From Micropterix aruncella (taxonomy: Eukaryota; Arthropoda; Insecta; Lepidoptera; Micropterigidae): DNA of 64,000 nucleotides. Positions 16,473 through 27,904 of this stretch are shown here, piece after piece; the first letter of the stretch is position 1, and each line of letters opens with the position of its first letter. Below the pieces are notes generated by a model. The model made no database searches and was not told the origin of the DNA. It saw nothing but the letters and a program-made list of their open reading frames with translations. The position numbers and the translations under genes are program-made. The DNA lies in contig OX155957.1 of the NCBI GenBank assembly GCA_944548615.1, positions 21,496,035 to 21,560,034 on the forward strand, given 5' to 3'.

Positions 16473-18637
16473 TTTTTTTTTTTTTTTTTATAGAGGTTGG
16501 GGAAAAATACTTTTACGTATCGTCAGGACCAGTTATTTGACCTGGGTATGTCGGACTCAGATGTAATACCGACTAAAAACCTCCTCTTTCTCCGGCCTCT
16601 GTATCCCCGCGGGACCCGCCGTTAGGCATTACTTCGCGGGGAGAGGATTTAGCTATGCTTTTTCTTCATATTAGTTTTCTAGCCAAGATTGTGTTTGGCT
16701 CTCTTCCTTTCGATGGAACGCAGGTCTTGGAGTACTTTAGTTGCAAAGGTACTGGTCGCATTCCAGGCCGTCTTTGATGAAAGCATCGCGCCTACTAATG
16801 TCTCTGGTTGAATTTTTTGATTGAGGACAATCTCCATGTCATTGCGCAGCGAGCTAAATCGAGGACACAGGAAAAACACATGTTCTGTGTCTTCAGGAAT
16901 TCCAGGACAGGACGGGCACTCTGGAGAATCATCGCGTTTGAAGCGATGAAGATATGCTCGGAAGCAGCCATGTCCTGAGAGCATCTGTGTTAGGTAGTAG
17001 TTGACTTCGCCATGATTTCGGCTCAGCCAAACATTTACCTGTGGTATAAGACGGTATGTCCACCTGCCATTTTTCGCGGCATCCCACTGCGCTTGCCATC
17101 GACGTATGCTATGCTGCCGTTCTTCAGTTCTGGGTTCATCAGAACTCGACGTAGATGACATTCGTCTCCGATAGAGGGTTTGTCGTTCTTCGGCTAGCAC
17201 TTGAATTGGCAGCATTCCGGCGATAACGCACGCCGCTTCTTCAGACACTGTGCGAAAGGCACTAGTCACTCTCAGGGCACTTAGTCGGTATATTGATGCG
17301 ACCTTTCTCCTTGATTCTTGGATTCCGATGGCGTCAGCCCAAACGGAAATTCCATAGGTTAGCACCGACGTGACTACAGACGACAGCAGTAACCTTCTGC
17401 TCTGTTTAGGGCCTCCAATATTTGGCATCAGACGGGATAGGCTTGCCCTCACTATCGATGCCTTGGCACTTACATGCTCCACTTGCTGTTTGAAATTAAG
17501 CCGGGCATCCAACATCACTCCCAAATACCGAATGAACGGTTGTGTTGTGATTTCGTGCTCTCCGACTCCAAGCGTGATGTTTTCTGTCTGTTTTCTGCTA
17601 GTGATTAGCACTGCTTCAGTCTTATGTTGTGCTAGTTGCAGCTTCACCATATTCATCCACTGGTTGACTCTCTCGAAGGTGATGTCAAATGCGAGTTGTA
17701 TTTCATCGAGATACTTTGCCACGATCACCACGGCCACACCATCTGCGTATGCTACGAGTTTAACACTCGCTGGCAGAGTCAGCCTCAACAGGCCATCGTA
17801 CATGCAATTCCACAAGAGTGGGCCTAAAACTGAACCCTGGGGTACTCCTCCAGTTATTTTGTACTCCTTTGGACCATTCTTCGTGTCGTATTTCAGGCGT
17901 CTACCTGTAAAGTAGCTTGCTACCATCCGCCGCAAGTATCCTGGTACGTTTTTTCTCTCGAGGTCCCGCATGATACAGTCCCAATTGGCAGAGTTGAATG
18001 CATTCTTGATGTCCAGTGTGGCTACCAAGCAGTATTTCTTTGTCCCACCCTTCCATCTGGTGCCTGCGATCGCTAACTTGGCTGTGGAGACTACAAGATT
18101 GATAGCATCCAGCGTTGATCGCCCTTTCCGGAAGCCATATTGGTTGTCGGCCAGAAGCGGCTCCACTGCTGCTTCGATTCTCTGGTGGATTATTCTTTCC
18201 AGTATCTTGCCCGCTGTATCCAACATGCAAAGCGGACGATATGATGATGGTTCGTCTGGTGGCTTTTTCCCCTTAGGGAGTAGTACCAGTCTCTGTTGTT
18301 TCCACTTCCAGGGAAAGGTACCTTCTCTGAGGCATGAGTCATAGATCGTTAGGAACAATGCCGGTGCTGCTTTGATAGCTGTTTCCAAAGCAATGTTTGG
18401 AATTCCGTCCAATCCCGGTGCTTTGTTGTTCCCCACTCGATTACACGCTTCCATCAATTCTTCTCCCGTAATAGGTGGGATTTCTTCCGGATCACACTGT
18501 ACTGACGGATGGATGAATTCTCCTTGTTGAGGAAACAGTGCAGTAACGATCTTCTCCAAGAGTTGTGGACATGTGGGTGACGGCATTGACTGATCTTTCA
18601 GGCGGATCATAGCCACCTTATACGGTCTGCCCCAGGG
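16473..18637 (-). mobile_element. R1-clade non-LTR retrotransposon, 5'-truncated, in a TG microsatellite
   Basis: The element lies between two copies of a 16-bp target duplication. Its 3' end is a run of 17-18 A on the minus strand (T at 16473-16489), followed by a roughly 190-bp 3' UTR and the ORF2 C-terminal two thirds. It is truncated at 18637 within ORF2, so ORF1 and the endonuclease are missing. R1-clade families such as Waldo and Mino insert in (ACAY)n or (AC)n microsatellites (from memory), and this target fits. Confidence 0.85.
16679..18637 (-). CDS. R1-clade ORF2, partial (RT and CCHC), catalytic Asp replaced
   Basis: Open from the truncation point, WGRPYKVAM..., to TAG at 16679-16681. 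The first ATG is 18616, giving 645 codons. The WG-x-PYK lead-in, KAPGLDGIPN (RT motif near residue 68), SYRPLCMLDTAGKILERI, NQYGFRKGRST, TLDIKNAFNSA (first catalytic Asp), GGVPQGSVLGPLLWN and the C-terminal CPSC..H..C knuckle (about 570-590) are the R1/TRAS/Waldo arrangement. The catalytic box reads YADG (290-293) where the family has YADD, so polymerisation should be abolished. This is a change after insertion or a dead copy; the frame is otherwise intact. Confidence 0.85.
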   Translation of the reverse strand, partial: PWGRPYKVAMIRLKDQSMPSPTCPQLLEKIVTALFPQQGEFIHPSVQCDPEEIPPITGEELMEACNRVGNNKAPGLDGIPNIALETAIKAAPALFLTIYDSCLREGTFPWKWKQQRLVLLPKGKKPPDEPSSYRPLCMLDTAGKILERIIHQRIEAAVEPLLADNQYGFRKGRSTLDAINLVVSTAKLAIAGTRWKGGTKKYCLVATLDIKNAFNSANWDCIMRDLERKNVPGYLRRMVASYFTGRRLKYDTKNGPKEYKITGGVPQGSVLGPLLWNCMYDGLLRLTLPASVKLVAYADGVAVVIVAKYLDEIQLAFDITFERVNQWMNMVKLQLAQHKTEAVLITSRKQTENITLGVGEHEITTQPFIRYLGVMLDARLNFKQQVEHVSAKASIVRASLSRLMPNIGGPKQSRRLLLSSVVTSVLTYGISVWADAIGIQESRRKVASIYRLSALRVTSAFRTVSEEAACVIAGMLPIQVLAEERQTLYRRRMSSTSSSDEPRTEERQHSIRRWQAQWDAAKNGRWTYRLIPQVNVWLSRNHGEVNYYLTQMLSGHGCFRAYLHRFKRDDSPECPSCPGIPEDTEHVFFLCPRFSSLRNDMEIVLNQKIQPETLVGAMLSSKTAWNATSTFATKVLQDLRSIERKRAKHNLG

Positions 18638-18690
18638 GTGTGTCTGTATGTGTGGCTGTGTGCATATGTGTGTCTCTCCCTCTCCCTCTC
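18638..18690. repeat. Target duplication and remainder of the TG microsatellite
   Basis: Begins with the 16-bp duplicate GTGTGTCTGTATGTGT (18638-18653), then TG- and CTCTCCC-rich simple sequence. Confidence 0.8.
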
Positions 18691-18699
18691 TCTCTGTAT

Positions 18700-20370
18700 T
18701 TCATAGGAATGAATTTCATATTATTTTATTCAGGATGCTTATATCCAAATATATACATGCTAAACGAAGAATGGCAGAGTCCCAAACAATAGTAAGAATC
18801 GTAATATGTATAGATTTATTTTTATCTCCTAACATCAACGGTCGGGCAAGCTGCATCGGGTACCTACTTTCACTTTCTTTCGACTGGAAATTGGTAAGTA
18901 CCTATAAACGTAGATTATTACTTTAAAATATAAAGTATGTAAATAAGTAAGTATAAGATGTAAAACATGACTTTTTTTTGATTTTTTAATATAACTAAAA
19001 GTCTATATTTTCTGGTGGCGACCAAATAATATAGGGAAAGGAATGATTTGGGATGATTGGGAATTCACCGAGGAATTATTTTATTATTTAGGTCTCTTGT
19101 AGTTCTGATGTGGGTTTTCCCTTTTCCGCAGACAGGCTAACAATCCATTTGTTATCCAGTCAGTTTTTGATTTCTTTTTTGTTTCCAGATTTCTTGTTTT
19201 TTTTTAAGTTGTCATTGAAATTCCGATTATATTATGATCAGTAACTGTTTTGTGTTTTGTTTTGTACGAACTCCATGGTGCGCCAATAAGTTAAAAAGTC
19301 ATCTGCCCGAACGTGTTTATTTTTAATAATATTCACATTTGTGTCTATCAGTATAATGTTGTGTTCATACTTAATGACTTGTAGTATTATATATAACTAT
19401 TGCAACAAGCAGCTTATATTTCTTTGCCTGCAATTGCAATAATGTTTACCCTATCTTCTAAATTGTCATGTAAGCAGTTGGTACCATTTACGTGTTTTTC
19501 TGTTACTAAGGCGACCAAGTTAAAACGAATACACAACACACCGTCATTTAGCAACTGCAATAACTTGATATCCTGGCAGAGTTTGAGTAGAATGAGTTTT
19601 TTAAAGCTAACTTTCAAATATATTACCGGATGTATGAAGTGTTACAAGAAAATCATGAAATTTCTTTTTATGGAAAGGATATGCTTCGACATGATGTTGA
19701 TATTGTCAGTGGTGTACACATACTTTTTAATAGCGTTTGGGCAGTTAAACTGTTTGAGGGTTGTAAGACTAAAACTGTCCAGAAACGGTCAGTTCAGTCA
19801 TTGCATGATTTCGCCCTACTCTTGGAATACTTTTACAAATTGCGATTGTTAGATTTGTATTATGGGGAGAAAAGTTGCCATTTGCTAATGATTCAGTTGT
19901 TATAATAGTTATTGTAGAAATAAACAAAATTATTGTATTAAGTAATTATGTTATATACTAACAAGCTGAGTTTCTCTGAGTTAGTGTAAAACATAGTATA
20001 TATAATATTTATTTCATTTAAAATATTTGATTTTAAATTTACAAAATTATATGTAGTACAGTATAGATATGATATAAAATGCAAAATTATGTATACCTTA
20101 TTAAAGTTTACTTGAATGTATAGCTAAGATACAAGGAGAACGCTCTCTAGATGATCTCAGCCAGTATCATCACTTTAAATTCGAAGTGTTTTAGTATTTT
20201 CTCCTTTCTTGAAAAAGACCCTCCCTCTTTTGCATGAACAAATGGGAAATTCCGATTCTATAGCGATTTTTTCGTTAGCATAAACCGGTACTTTGTTCGC
20301 TGTGGTAAGTTCTCCGAGATAAATACAGGCTTTACATTTCCTTATTAGTTGAAGTGGGATATGCTCAATC
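18700..20370. other. No gene recognised
   Basis: AT-rich. Contains a 150-codon open frame at 19400-19852 (+), with overlapping frames at 19630-19905 (+) and 19617-19414 (-). None has a motif I recognise; base composition and length are compatible with a degraded element. I leave the function open. Confidence 0.35.
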
Positions 20371-20389
20371 TGTCCTTTATATTTATATA

Positions 20390-20960
20390 TGTCATGTTAA
20401 AGGATTGCAAAAGCAAGCTCTTAGGACATTATTTGGGTTAAAAAGAGACGATCACTGTGCTCCGATCTTTAAAAATAAAAAAAATATTAATTTTTCAATC
20501 TGAATTTATATATCAGTGCTTAATTTAAGCGAATGCAAATTTGAAAAACGAGGAAAAGCATTCGAGTCTGCATGAACATAACACTCGCAATAAAAATAAT
20601 GCAGTAATTCCTAAGTGCGGATTTCTTTATACCAGAGATCATTTTTATATTTGGGGTTTAAATTTTTCAGCTCGTTGCCAGCTGAAATTAAAATACTTCA
20701 AGAGGTTGCATTTAAGAAATGCATAAAAAGGATCTTAACCATGCATGCTCTCTATAATTTGATGAATTTGACAAGGCCGTCTTAGTTTTTAAAAAATAAT
20801 TTATCTTTTATCAAATTTGTTCTGTATTTTTTCACCGTAGTGTTTGACTATTTTTTTAAATTTATTAAAATATTATTTAAAAATTTTGTTTATATTTTTT
20901 TTTGTTATTTGAGTCTGTAAGATTTAAATTTTATAGTTGATCCGATGGTGCCTTGCCTTT
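20390..20960 (+). pseudogene. LINE ORF2 C-terminal relic
   Basis: Broken plus-strand frames read LQKQALRTLFGLKRDDHCAP, then EHNTRNKNN (about 20570-20600), then a final segment with a helix before the stop at 20724-20726. The order 'LQK-x-ALR...H-N-T-R-N-K...C-x-L-K..FK' is that of the C-terminal domain of CR1/L2-like ORF2 (the intact copy has QKRALRSLY and HNTRNKFD). The RT core is missing. Confidence 0.65.
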
Positions 20961-20999
20961 ACAATAAAAAGTATATGTACACCTAATGAAGTTATAATA

Positions 21000-22790
21000 A
21001 CTTCTAGAAAATGTAAAACGACGTATTCCAGAGTATGTACTTTTTGGAATTAATAAAATACGACTATGACTGTGACTATTACTATTCGCGAAGCTAATGA
21101 AGAATTAATGAGAATTTAATTATGATTGTCTTAACATTTTTTGATGACGGTTTGCTGATTTTCTGCATATTTAAATGATTTCCTTCTCGTCGATAGGATT
21201 TTTAATCACTTCACTTATTTAATTATAATCGAGCTTGGTCACATCATCGATATCATATCGATGGGTCACATACTCTATTTGTCGAGCTGTCCTCGCGAAC
21301 CAACCGTCGAAGAAGTCTGCTTACAGGTGCCTTGCGGCACATATATGCGCTATGCTCGGCAGCGTCAGACCTGGATATTTTTACAGCGAGCCCACATCTC
21401 TTCAAGTTGTGGGCATTGCACTACTTTTTAAGTCAGAAAAAATTATTGTTTTTATTCTCTATGTATTCTGTTAATGTTTGTTCTATTCTTAATGCCTGTA
21501 ATTGCATATTTAATACTTATTTAAACATGTTGTTATTGTGTCTTACAATAATTGTATTATTTATATGGACGTCTATATTACATTTCAACGAATTGGTCTT
21601 AACTGTAATGCTGATTTCTGTATGAAATGAAATAAATCAATTATGTTCGAATTTTTCTCCAGGATGGACACTATCTGTGACAGGCATCGAATAAGGGATG
21701 GTAACAGGATCTTGTTTTTTCTTTAATTGATTATTTTTCTTTCTGGTGGTGAAGCATAACTTCTAACCCCTTCGTTTTTCAGGCATATCATCATGTTGGG
21801 TGGAAAAAAAGGACAAAAAAGCCATTCTCGAAGCTATCAATGCAATGTGCATTGATGGCTGCTAGGATGGCCTTTTGTTCTTGTTCTGGTTATAAATTGA
21901 GTAACCATTGTTTCTACTGCAGTTTTGAGAAGGTTCCAAGAAGATTTGAAATTAAGCTAGTTAAGCAGCTGTTTCTGTAATATCGAAAAGATGTGAAATG
22001 AATCGCCGAAAAATGTAAAACCAATAAAATTTCGAATTGGGATTGTCAGTTCGAATTGTGTGTCTAACACCCTAATCATCGTTCTGTTTATGTTCTAAAA
22101 TAAGTAGATAAACTCATTTATCAACTTATTAGTTTCTTAATTCGCAGATTATCATGAAACTAAGTCCACGTCACATGTCAATGTTATTAACACTAGTCCA
22201 GCGTATTGAGATTAGGTTAAACGGCCTTTAAAGGAGCAATGCGCTCCTTCTGCGTTTAAACGAGCAATTGAGCATGTGCTGGACAGGTATTTAAATGGGT
22301 AACTTGACTGTGTAATCGAGGCAATTATGCCCTGCGAAGCGCACCGGCAAGTAAGTCGCCTGTAGCATAATCGACGACAGCACGAATCTGTTGGTCAAGG
22401 TCAAGAGTACATTACCGGACTTGAGATTATTAACCTGGAAATGGATGCGTCGCGTCTGTGGTAGATTTTTAATACGATATACTGAAGAATAGGAGTACTT
22501 TCAATCTATTATAAGCTGGGAGAGCCAGCAGTACATTCTAAGCTCGTTGTTCAAGACACTTCTCTGATATTTATGTATTTATTTCAAATATTATTTAGTA
22601 GCCTTACAGACGATTCCAATTAGCCCTTGAATATTAATTCTAGAGTGAACAATTCCATAATAACTGACGTACATAAGTAATGTAATGCTGACATAAAAAA
22701 TATAAACAATAATAACTAAGTAAAACAATATTTATTATACAAATGAGATAGAGGGGAGGTAAATTGTTTGCTGCCAAAAGAATATAAAAA
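21000..22790. other. No gene recognised
   Basis: Contains short open frames (21235-21474 and 21332-21625, +) without a known domain and a small inverted repeat AGGAGCAATGCGCTCCT at about 22233-22250. Nothing supportable beyond that. Confidence 0.35.
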
Positions 22791-22961
22791 CGAATGGTAG
22801 GGAATTTAGGCTAGTCAAAATATCGAAAAAGAACTCTCATTTTTACTTTTAGAAGCAAATCATGTAACTTTTGGGCAACAGAAACTAGCGGTCGCCCAAA
22901 CGAATTACCGACCGGAAGTGATATATCCAAGATGACCGCTAATATGGCGCTGAAACCAGAA

Positions 22962-23370
22962 ATCGGCGTTGTAAAGCCCCCCGTTGACATAGGAACGCGT
23001 TCTAAATATCTAGATAGACGACTAGATATGTTTTTGAGCACGGGGAATTTAATAATACACTGTAAAAAAACATTGGTCCGGTATTTCAAGATGGCGGCCA
23101 AGTAGGTCCCAGCACCATATTTTGTTGTAAAAACGAGCGTGACGCGTCTCGATATATGTGTTTAAACATGAAGATTTCAAAAAATGGGGTCTTGTACAAC
23201 AAAATAGGGCAAAAGGTGCTGTCGATATCTTGGCCACCATCTTGAAATACAGGACCAATGTTTTTTTACAGTATATTTTTTAATTCTTCACGCTCAAAAA
23301 CATATAGGTAGACATTTTGGACGCGTACCTACATATGCCAAAGGGGGGCTTTACAGCGCCGATTTCGGGT
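22962..23370. repeat. Foldback element, about 140-bp inverted arms
   Basis: Left arm 22962-23100 begins GAAATCGGCGTTGTAAAGCC; the right arm, reverse-complemented, begins GAAATCGGCGCTGTAAAGCC. Matching blocks include TGTTTTTGAGC, TACTGTAAAAAAACATTGG and TATTTCAAGATGG, separated by small indels. The arms surround a roughly 125-bp spacer. No coding capacity. A GC-rich repeat begins immediately to the right. Confidence 0.8.
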
Positions 23371-23394
23371 GGATTCAGCCGGCACGTGTGAAAC

Positions 23395-24035
23395 TACACT
23401 TAGAGGCAATACAAACTACTGCCTAGCTCCGCCAACATGCCCGCAGACACCAACGCCTTACGGCGAGGCACCGGGAAAGGTAACCAGCAGGCAGCCTCGA
23501 CTCTGGCTACGCCAGCGGCAGTTTGGAAGGATATCTCCGTCTGGTATTAACCTTCTGGTTACCTCCGTCCTCCCGACTGATTACACGCATCGTATATCGA
23601 TGGTTAGACGCCCAAAGTCGCTTGCGCGGCCTCCACCTGTTGTATTGCAGCGGTAATTCAATTTGCTTTATCGCGGACCTGGGCGTCTTTTGCCTGTAGT
23701 GCCACACGGGATCGGCTGGCCTATAGGTCGTTTCAAGAGAGTCGTTTCTACCCCCGCTGCATAGGAGACAGTATATTTCATAGTCTCCAGACTCCTTCAG
23801 CAATTAGTCAGACTGCACAACCGATTGGCGTCGCCGAACGGTGCGAAAACCGTCCAGTAGCGCTGGGTGGCAATCCCACCATAAGAAACCGATCCACTAG
23901 CCGTGAGGCCTGAGACGCGAGAGTCTTACCCGGGGTATTAACCATCAACACGAGGAGGCTTATGAATAGGAGCTGAATCGTGAGTGGGGCAGGTCCGAGA
24001 ACAGAATGGATCTTATGGCTCAAGCTGCACCAAAC
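23395..24035 (+). repeat. GC-rich dispersed repeat (family U/V), forward copy
   Basis: Shares with copies at 38, 41, 43 and 55 kb the blocks GCCAACGCCTTAC-GCGAGGC, CGCTTGCGCGG, TATCGCGGACC, CCCGCT-TATAGGAGACAGTA, CCGATTGG-GTCGC and CCGTCCAG-AGCGC, in the same order. GC-rich against an AT-rich background. The 5' terminal GTCGACTAC part is missing. Open frames in it are not conserved between copies, so it appears non-coding. Confidence 0.75.
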
Positions 24036-24084
24036 CATTTGCTACCAACCCGTCACACCAGGCTGGTATAAATCTATGTGATCG

Positions 24085-24200
24085 TTCTTTCGGCCGTGGG
24101 ATGAGTGTAGAAGACTTAGACAGTGACAATTCACTATCTAGCCCCGCCAACTGGCCCGCGAGAGACCAATTATTACCGCAATTTCTCATGAGGGTAACCG
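24085..24200 (+). repeat. GC-rich repeat fragment
   Basis: GTAGAAGACTTAGACAG...CTAGCCCCGCCAACTGGCCCGCGAGAGACCAAT repeats the 5' half of the U/V family on a short stretch. Confidence 0.6.
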
Positions 24201-24509
24201 TCATATTCTATTCTGACCCAGTCTGCGAGCACAGGGTTATTATCGTCCTTTTAGTATCGACATCCTGGCTACTTTGCAAACATCATTTAAAAATTAGCAG
24301 CAAATATACCCATGGTATTTGAGCGTGAAATTCTACATTTGCGACCTTGCCGCATAATTTGACGCGAAGTATCCGCCTTGGGAAATTAGTCGTTATTCGT
24401 CTCCTTTTGCATAATATGACAGTTTTCTTATGGTGGAAAATATTTGGACAAAAAACAGGAAATCAGTAGGAGCTAAGGAATTTGCACAATTAATTGTTCA
24501 GTTATCAAT

Positions 24510-24780
24510 TGTATACAAAATTCAAAAAAACGGTTGGGTCACCCCAAGACTTTTTTGGCAAGTAGATCAGACCCCCCCCCCGTACTTTATTTGTAGTATT
24601 TTCCGTGATATTAAAATGGTATTTTTCCAATATGATTTTCTTAAATATGGCGGAGTTATAAAATTATTTATTTCGCTTGTACATGAGATTAACCAACTAA
24701 TATTTTACAATGTGGTTTCGGCCCAACAAGGTATACCGAGGTCTTAAAGTCCAATATTTCGAGATTGAAGTATGACTAGC
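24510..24780 (-). repeat. Dispersed repeat shared with 40.7-40.95 and 46.15 kb
   Basis: GTGGTTTCGGCCCAACAAGGTAT and the AAATGGTATTTTTCC block recur, in the opposite orientation at 40740-40940, and in part at 46180-46200. TCACCCCAAGACTTTTTTGGCAAGTAG (24538-24564) has relatives at 45.9 kb and, inverted, at 41.03 and 48.45 kb. No coding frame recognised; element class unknown. Confidence 0.55.
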
Positions 24781-24939
24781 GTGCTCTCTGGTGGACTGAT
24801 TTCAACCACAATCTTTTGAACTCTTGCCATGACCAAATGATGCTTGCATGCCAAATTTCAGCTCAATCGGATACTTCATTTAACTAACCTATCTGAGCCT
24901 ACCTTTGTGCGGACGTCTTGTTCGATCCAGTTAGGTTAG

Positions 24940-25007
24940 GTATAACTAATCTGTATATGTTACTATGATTTTTGAGAAAATAAAGAATTTGAATTTGAAT
25001 TAGTAAC
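24940..25007 (+). repeat. Retroelement 3' tail
   Basis: TTTTTGAGAAAATAAAGAA is followed by the short repeat TTTGAATTTGAATT, the kind of tail seen at the 3' end of non-LTR elements. The body was not recognised. Confidence 0.4.
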
Positions 25008-25695
25008 TTACCGTGATGGTCATCTTTCAAATGATTCTTCAAAGATTAGCATTCTTTCAAATGATTCTGCTATCAATCCTCTGTAATTGCGCAAAAGAAT
25101 TTTATCCTGCTTAACGAATTGAATAAAAACATTTTTCACCTGATAAAAGATATCTTTTCTTTTTCAAGTAAACATTATTGGCTTTCGTTTGTTGCGTGGA
25201 CACGCCTTCAACTTGCAGAATAATAATGATCTTTGATGATTATATTATCATTATTCATAGGCAAATTAGCAATTATTATTATGGTTTTATTAAATAGTCA
25301 GGTATTTACCTTATACTACACGAGCCTCTGTGATTATTAATTGTTGACTACTCATATTACCTACATAATATACTCACAGTAAAAACAGATAAATAAATAT
25401 CAGTGGAGTTAAGACTCAATAAAAAAAAATGCAATTAAATGTTGCACATCGACATTTTGGCTAATATCATTGAACCACAAAATTGCCACTAAGAAAATAA
25501 TTAAATTTGCATGCCTTTTGAAATCGTTCTCGGGCGACACTATTTAATTTGTCCTGTGAGATCTGTTAAAGAGAATGGAAATTGTGGGCCCACTTTTCCA
25601 ATAGCTGTAAATCATATACCAATGGAAATACCTCTTTATATAGAACATTTATTACTACAACAACTGATCTCAATTATGAGCCGTATCTAAGTAAT

Positions 25696-26862
25696 ATCCT
25701 ATTCTTCTTCTTCTTCATCAGCGCGCATTCGCCCACCGTTGGGCATACGCCTCTCCAATCACTCTCCATCCGGATAGGTTGTCCGTTTCCCTCATCCAGA
25801 CTGGACCAGCGGTCTCCTTGATGTCATCGGACCATCGGTCCTGTGGTCTGCCCACACTTCTTCTGCCTAGCCGGGGTCTCCACTCCAAAACGCGCTTGCT
25901 CCACCGTTCCACGTGTAGTCGGGCCACGTGGCCGGCCCGAGCATATTTCAGCTTGGCCACTCTTTGACCCACGTCGACCACCTTCGTACGCTGTCTGATG
26001 AGCTCGTTTCGGACTCGATCGCGCAACGATATGCCGAGCATGACTCGCTTCATGTAACGCTGCACCACCTTAAGCTCGTGGATCATCCCAGCAATCAGTG
26101 TCCATGTCTCACAAGCATACGTCATAGCCGGTAGCACGCACTGATTATACACCTTTGTCTTGAGCGATTGGGGATTTCTAGACTTCAGCACGAAGCTCAG
26201 CTTCCTGAAGGCTGCCCATCCCAATTGTTTTCTTCGCTTTATCTCTGCCATCATCGAGTCTCGGTCGAGCTTTATCACCTGTCCTAGGTATGTGTACTCC
26301 TGCACCTGCTCCAGCGGTTGTCCATTCAATGAAATGGGATTCGGTGTGAGGTCGGCTTTCGCCATAACCTTTGTCTTGTCCATGTTCATCTTAAGACCCG
26401 TTCGCAGGGACGCGTGATATAGTTGCTCCAGCATGAGTTGTAGGTCTTCGGTACATTCAGCGATTATAACTATATCATCCGCCTAGCGCAGGTGATTGAG
26501 ATACACGCCGTCAACGTTGATTCCCTTGCCACTCCAGTCCAATGTCTTGAATGTATTCTCCATAGCGTTGGTGAACAGCTTAGGGGATATAACGTCATCT
26601 TGTCGGACTCCTCTTTTGACTGGTATAGGGTCTGTTAGCTCTTTCAGCTGTACGGTCATTGTTACCGCTTTGTACAAGCTCTTCAGGATCTGTATATACC
26701 GGTAGTCTATGTGACATCGATGTAGGGATTCGGTGACTGCACAGTGTTCTATGGAGTCGAATGCTTTTTCATAATCGACGAAGGCTAGATAAAGGGGCCT
26801 ATTGTATTCTTCGGACTTTTGGTTAACCTGCCGAAGTGTGAATATCCTATTAAACATGACTA
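25696..26862 (-). mobile_element. RTE-type LINE, 5'-truncated
   Basis: The minus strand carries the RT second half and C-terminal domain; the 3' end is a (GAA)n tail overlapping the stop region (25696-25720), as is usual for RTE elements with very short 3' UTRs. Truncated upstream at about 26862, so the endonuclease and the RT fingers are lost. Confidence 0.75.
25718..26862 (-). pseudogene. RTE-type ORF2 fragment with one nonsense codon at the catalytic box
   Basis: Open from 26857 (IFTLRQVNQKSEEY, AFVDYEKAFDSI with the first catalytic Asp, KRGVRQDDVISPKLF) to HLR, then one TAG (26483-26485), then ADDIVI and onward without interruption to the C terminus (RPQDRWSDDI, W-x-x-IGEAYAQRW). The stop takes the place of the first residue of the FADD box. 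Motifs and the end pattern 'GRP-x-x-RW-x-DD' are typical of RTE and BovB-like elements. There is no other break in about 380 codons. Confidence 0.8.
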
Positions 26863-26869
26863 ATTACCT

Positions 26870-27560
26870 ATATCTGCTAGGGCACCTAACACATCCGCCA
26901 CAGAATACCCGAAACGATAAACTACATACGCTGTGTGAGTACAAACATAAGAATGTTCGAGTTTGTCAGCAGTATAAGGATGGGAAAAACTGGGATACGT
27001 TGCTTGAACTCTGTCTATGAATATGTCTCATAATTTCATTGGCGCTTTGTTTCCTGATGTATGTATGTAATATGCGCTAAGGTTAGCTGTTAAATATGGT
27101 GTGTGTTAAATATGGTAAACTGTTAAATATCTGCTAAATATATTTTAAATAAATAATGCACTATTGTAGATAAATGGATCTTTCCTTTGGTAAATATGTT
27201 ATTGTTATTGGAGAGGTTGGCCCAGGGGCCATACATTTTTGCCCATTGTTCTTTGTTTGAATGTGATTTGACATCATAAATATCAATCCAACCAATCTAA
27301 CACCGCACATCTCCCTTGAGTTCCACAATTTGCTTTTCCGAAGCTTCGTCCATCACGTGAGCATTCGGTTCGTTAATCAAAAAAATGAGAAAATGAGAAA
27401 TCAGAAAAAGAGAGCTCAAGAAAACACTAATTTTCCTAATTTCCAAGGGAAGGGAGGGTGTCAAACTTGGATCCTGAACCTGAAACTGAAGGGATCAAGA
27501 GTCTAGACTAGACCCTTAGGCGCTGCCGAATCGATAGTGTTTTCAGTCACTCCAAAACTC
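26870..27560. other. No feature recognised
   Basis: AT-rich with a TGTTAAATAT-type tandem near 27085-27145. Nothing supportable. Confidence 0.35.
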
Positions 27561-27566
27561 CTAGTG

Positions 27567-27617
27567 AAACACCACCAGGTTCAAGGCTCTTGATACCTCC
27601 AGGTTCCTGGTGGTGTT
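27567..27617. repeat. Inverted repeat, 12-bp arms
   Basis: AACACCACCAGG (27567-27578) and CCTGGTGGTGTT (27606-27617) are perfectly complementary around a 27-bp loop. Confidence 0.6.
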
Positions 27618-27904
27618 CCACGCTCACTAAAATATTATTCTACCCTCCCTTTTTCTAATTCCTAATACAACTACGTTTCTAACAATGGGGCTTTAGGTTG
27701 TTAAATAGAGATAATTCATGACCCCTGTCATCATCAAGACCAGGTGTGCAATGCTTTTCCCACAACCCCTGATATACCGGTGGACCGGGACAGGGTAACT
27801 CCTGGCTGGGGTGGTAGGTATCATCTAATAAAACAAATCTTTGCAAGTTATTCAAATCTTTTATTAATCTACCGAATGTCATTATGCTATATTTCATTAT
27901 TTGA

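Noticed and set aside
17370..17915. Plus-strand 181-codon ORF
   Set aside because: Opposite strand of the R1-clade RT; no independent support.
19400..19852. 150-codon ORF as a host gene
   Set aside because: No recognisable domain, signal or splice context; kept only as an unassigned stretch.
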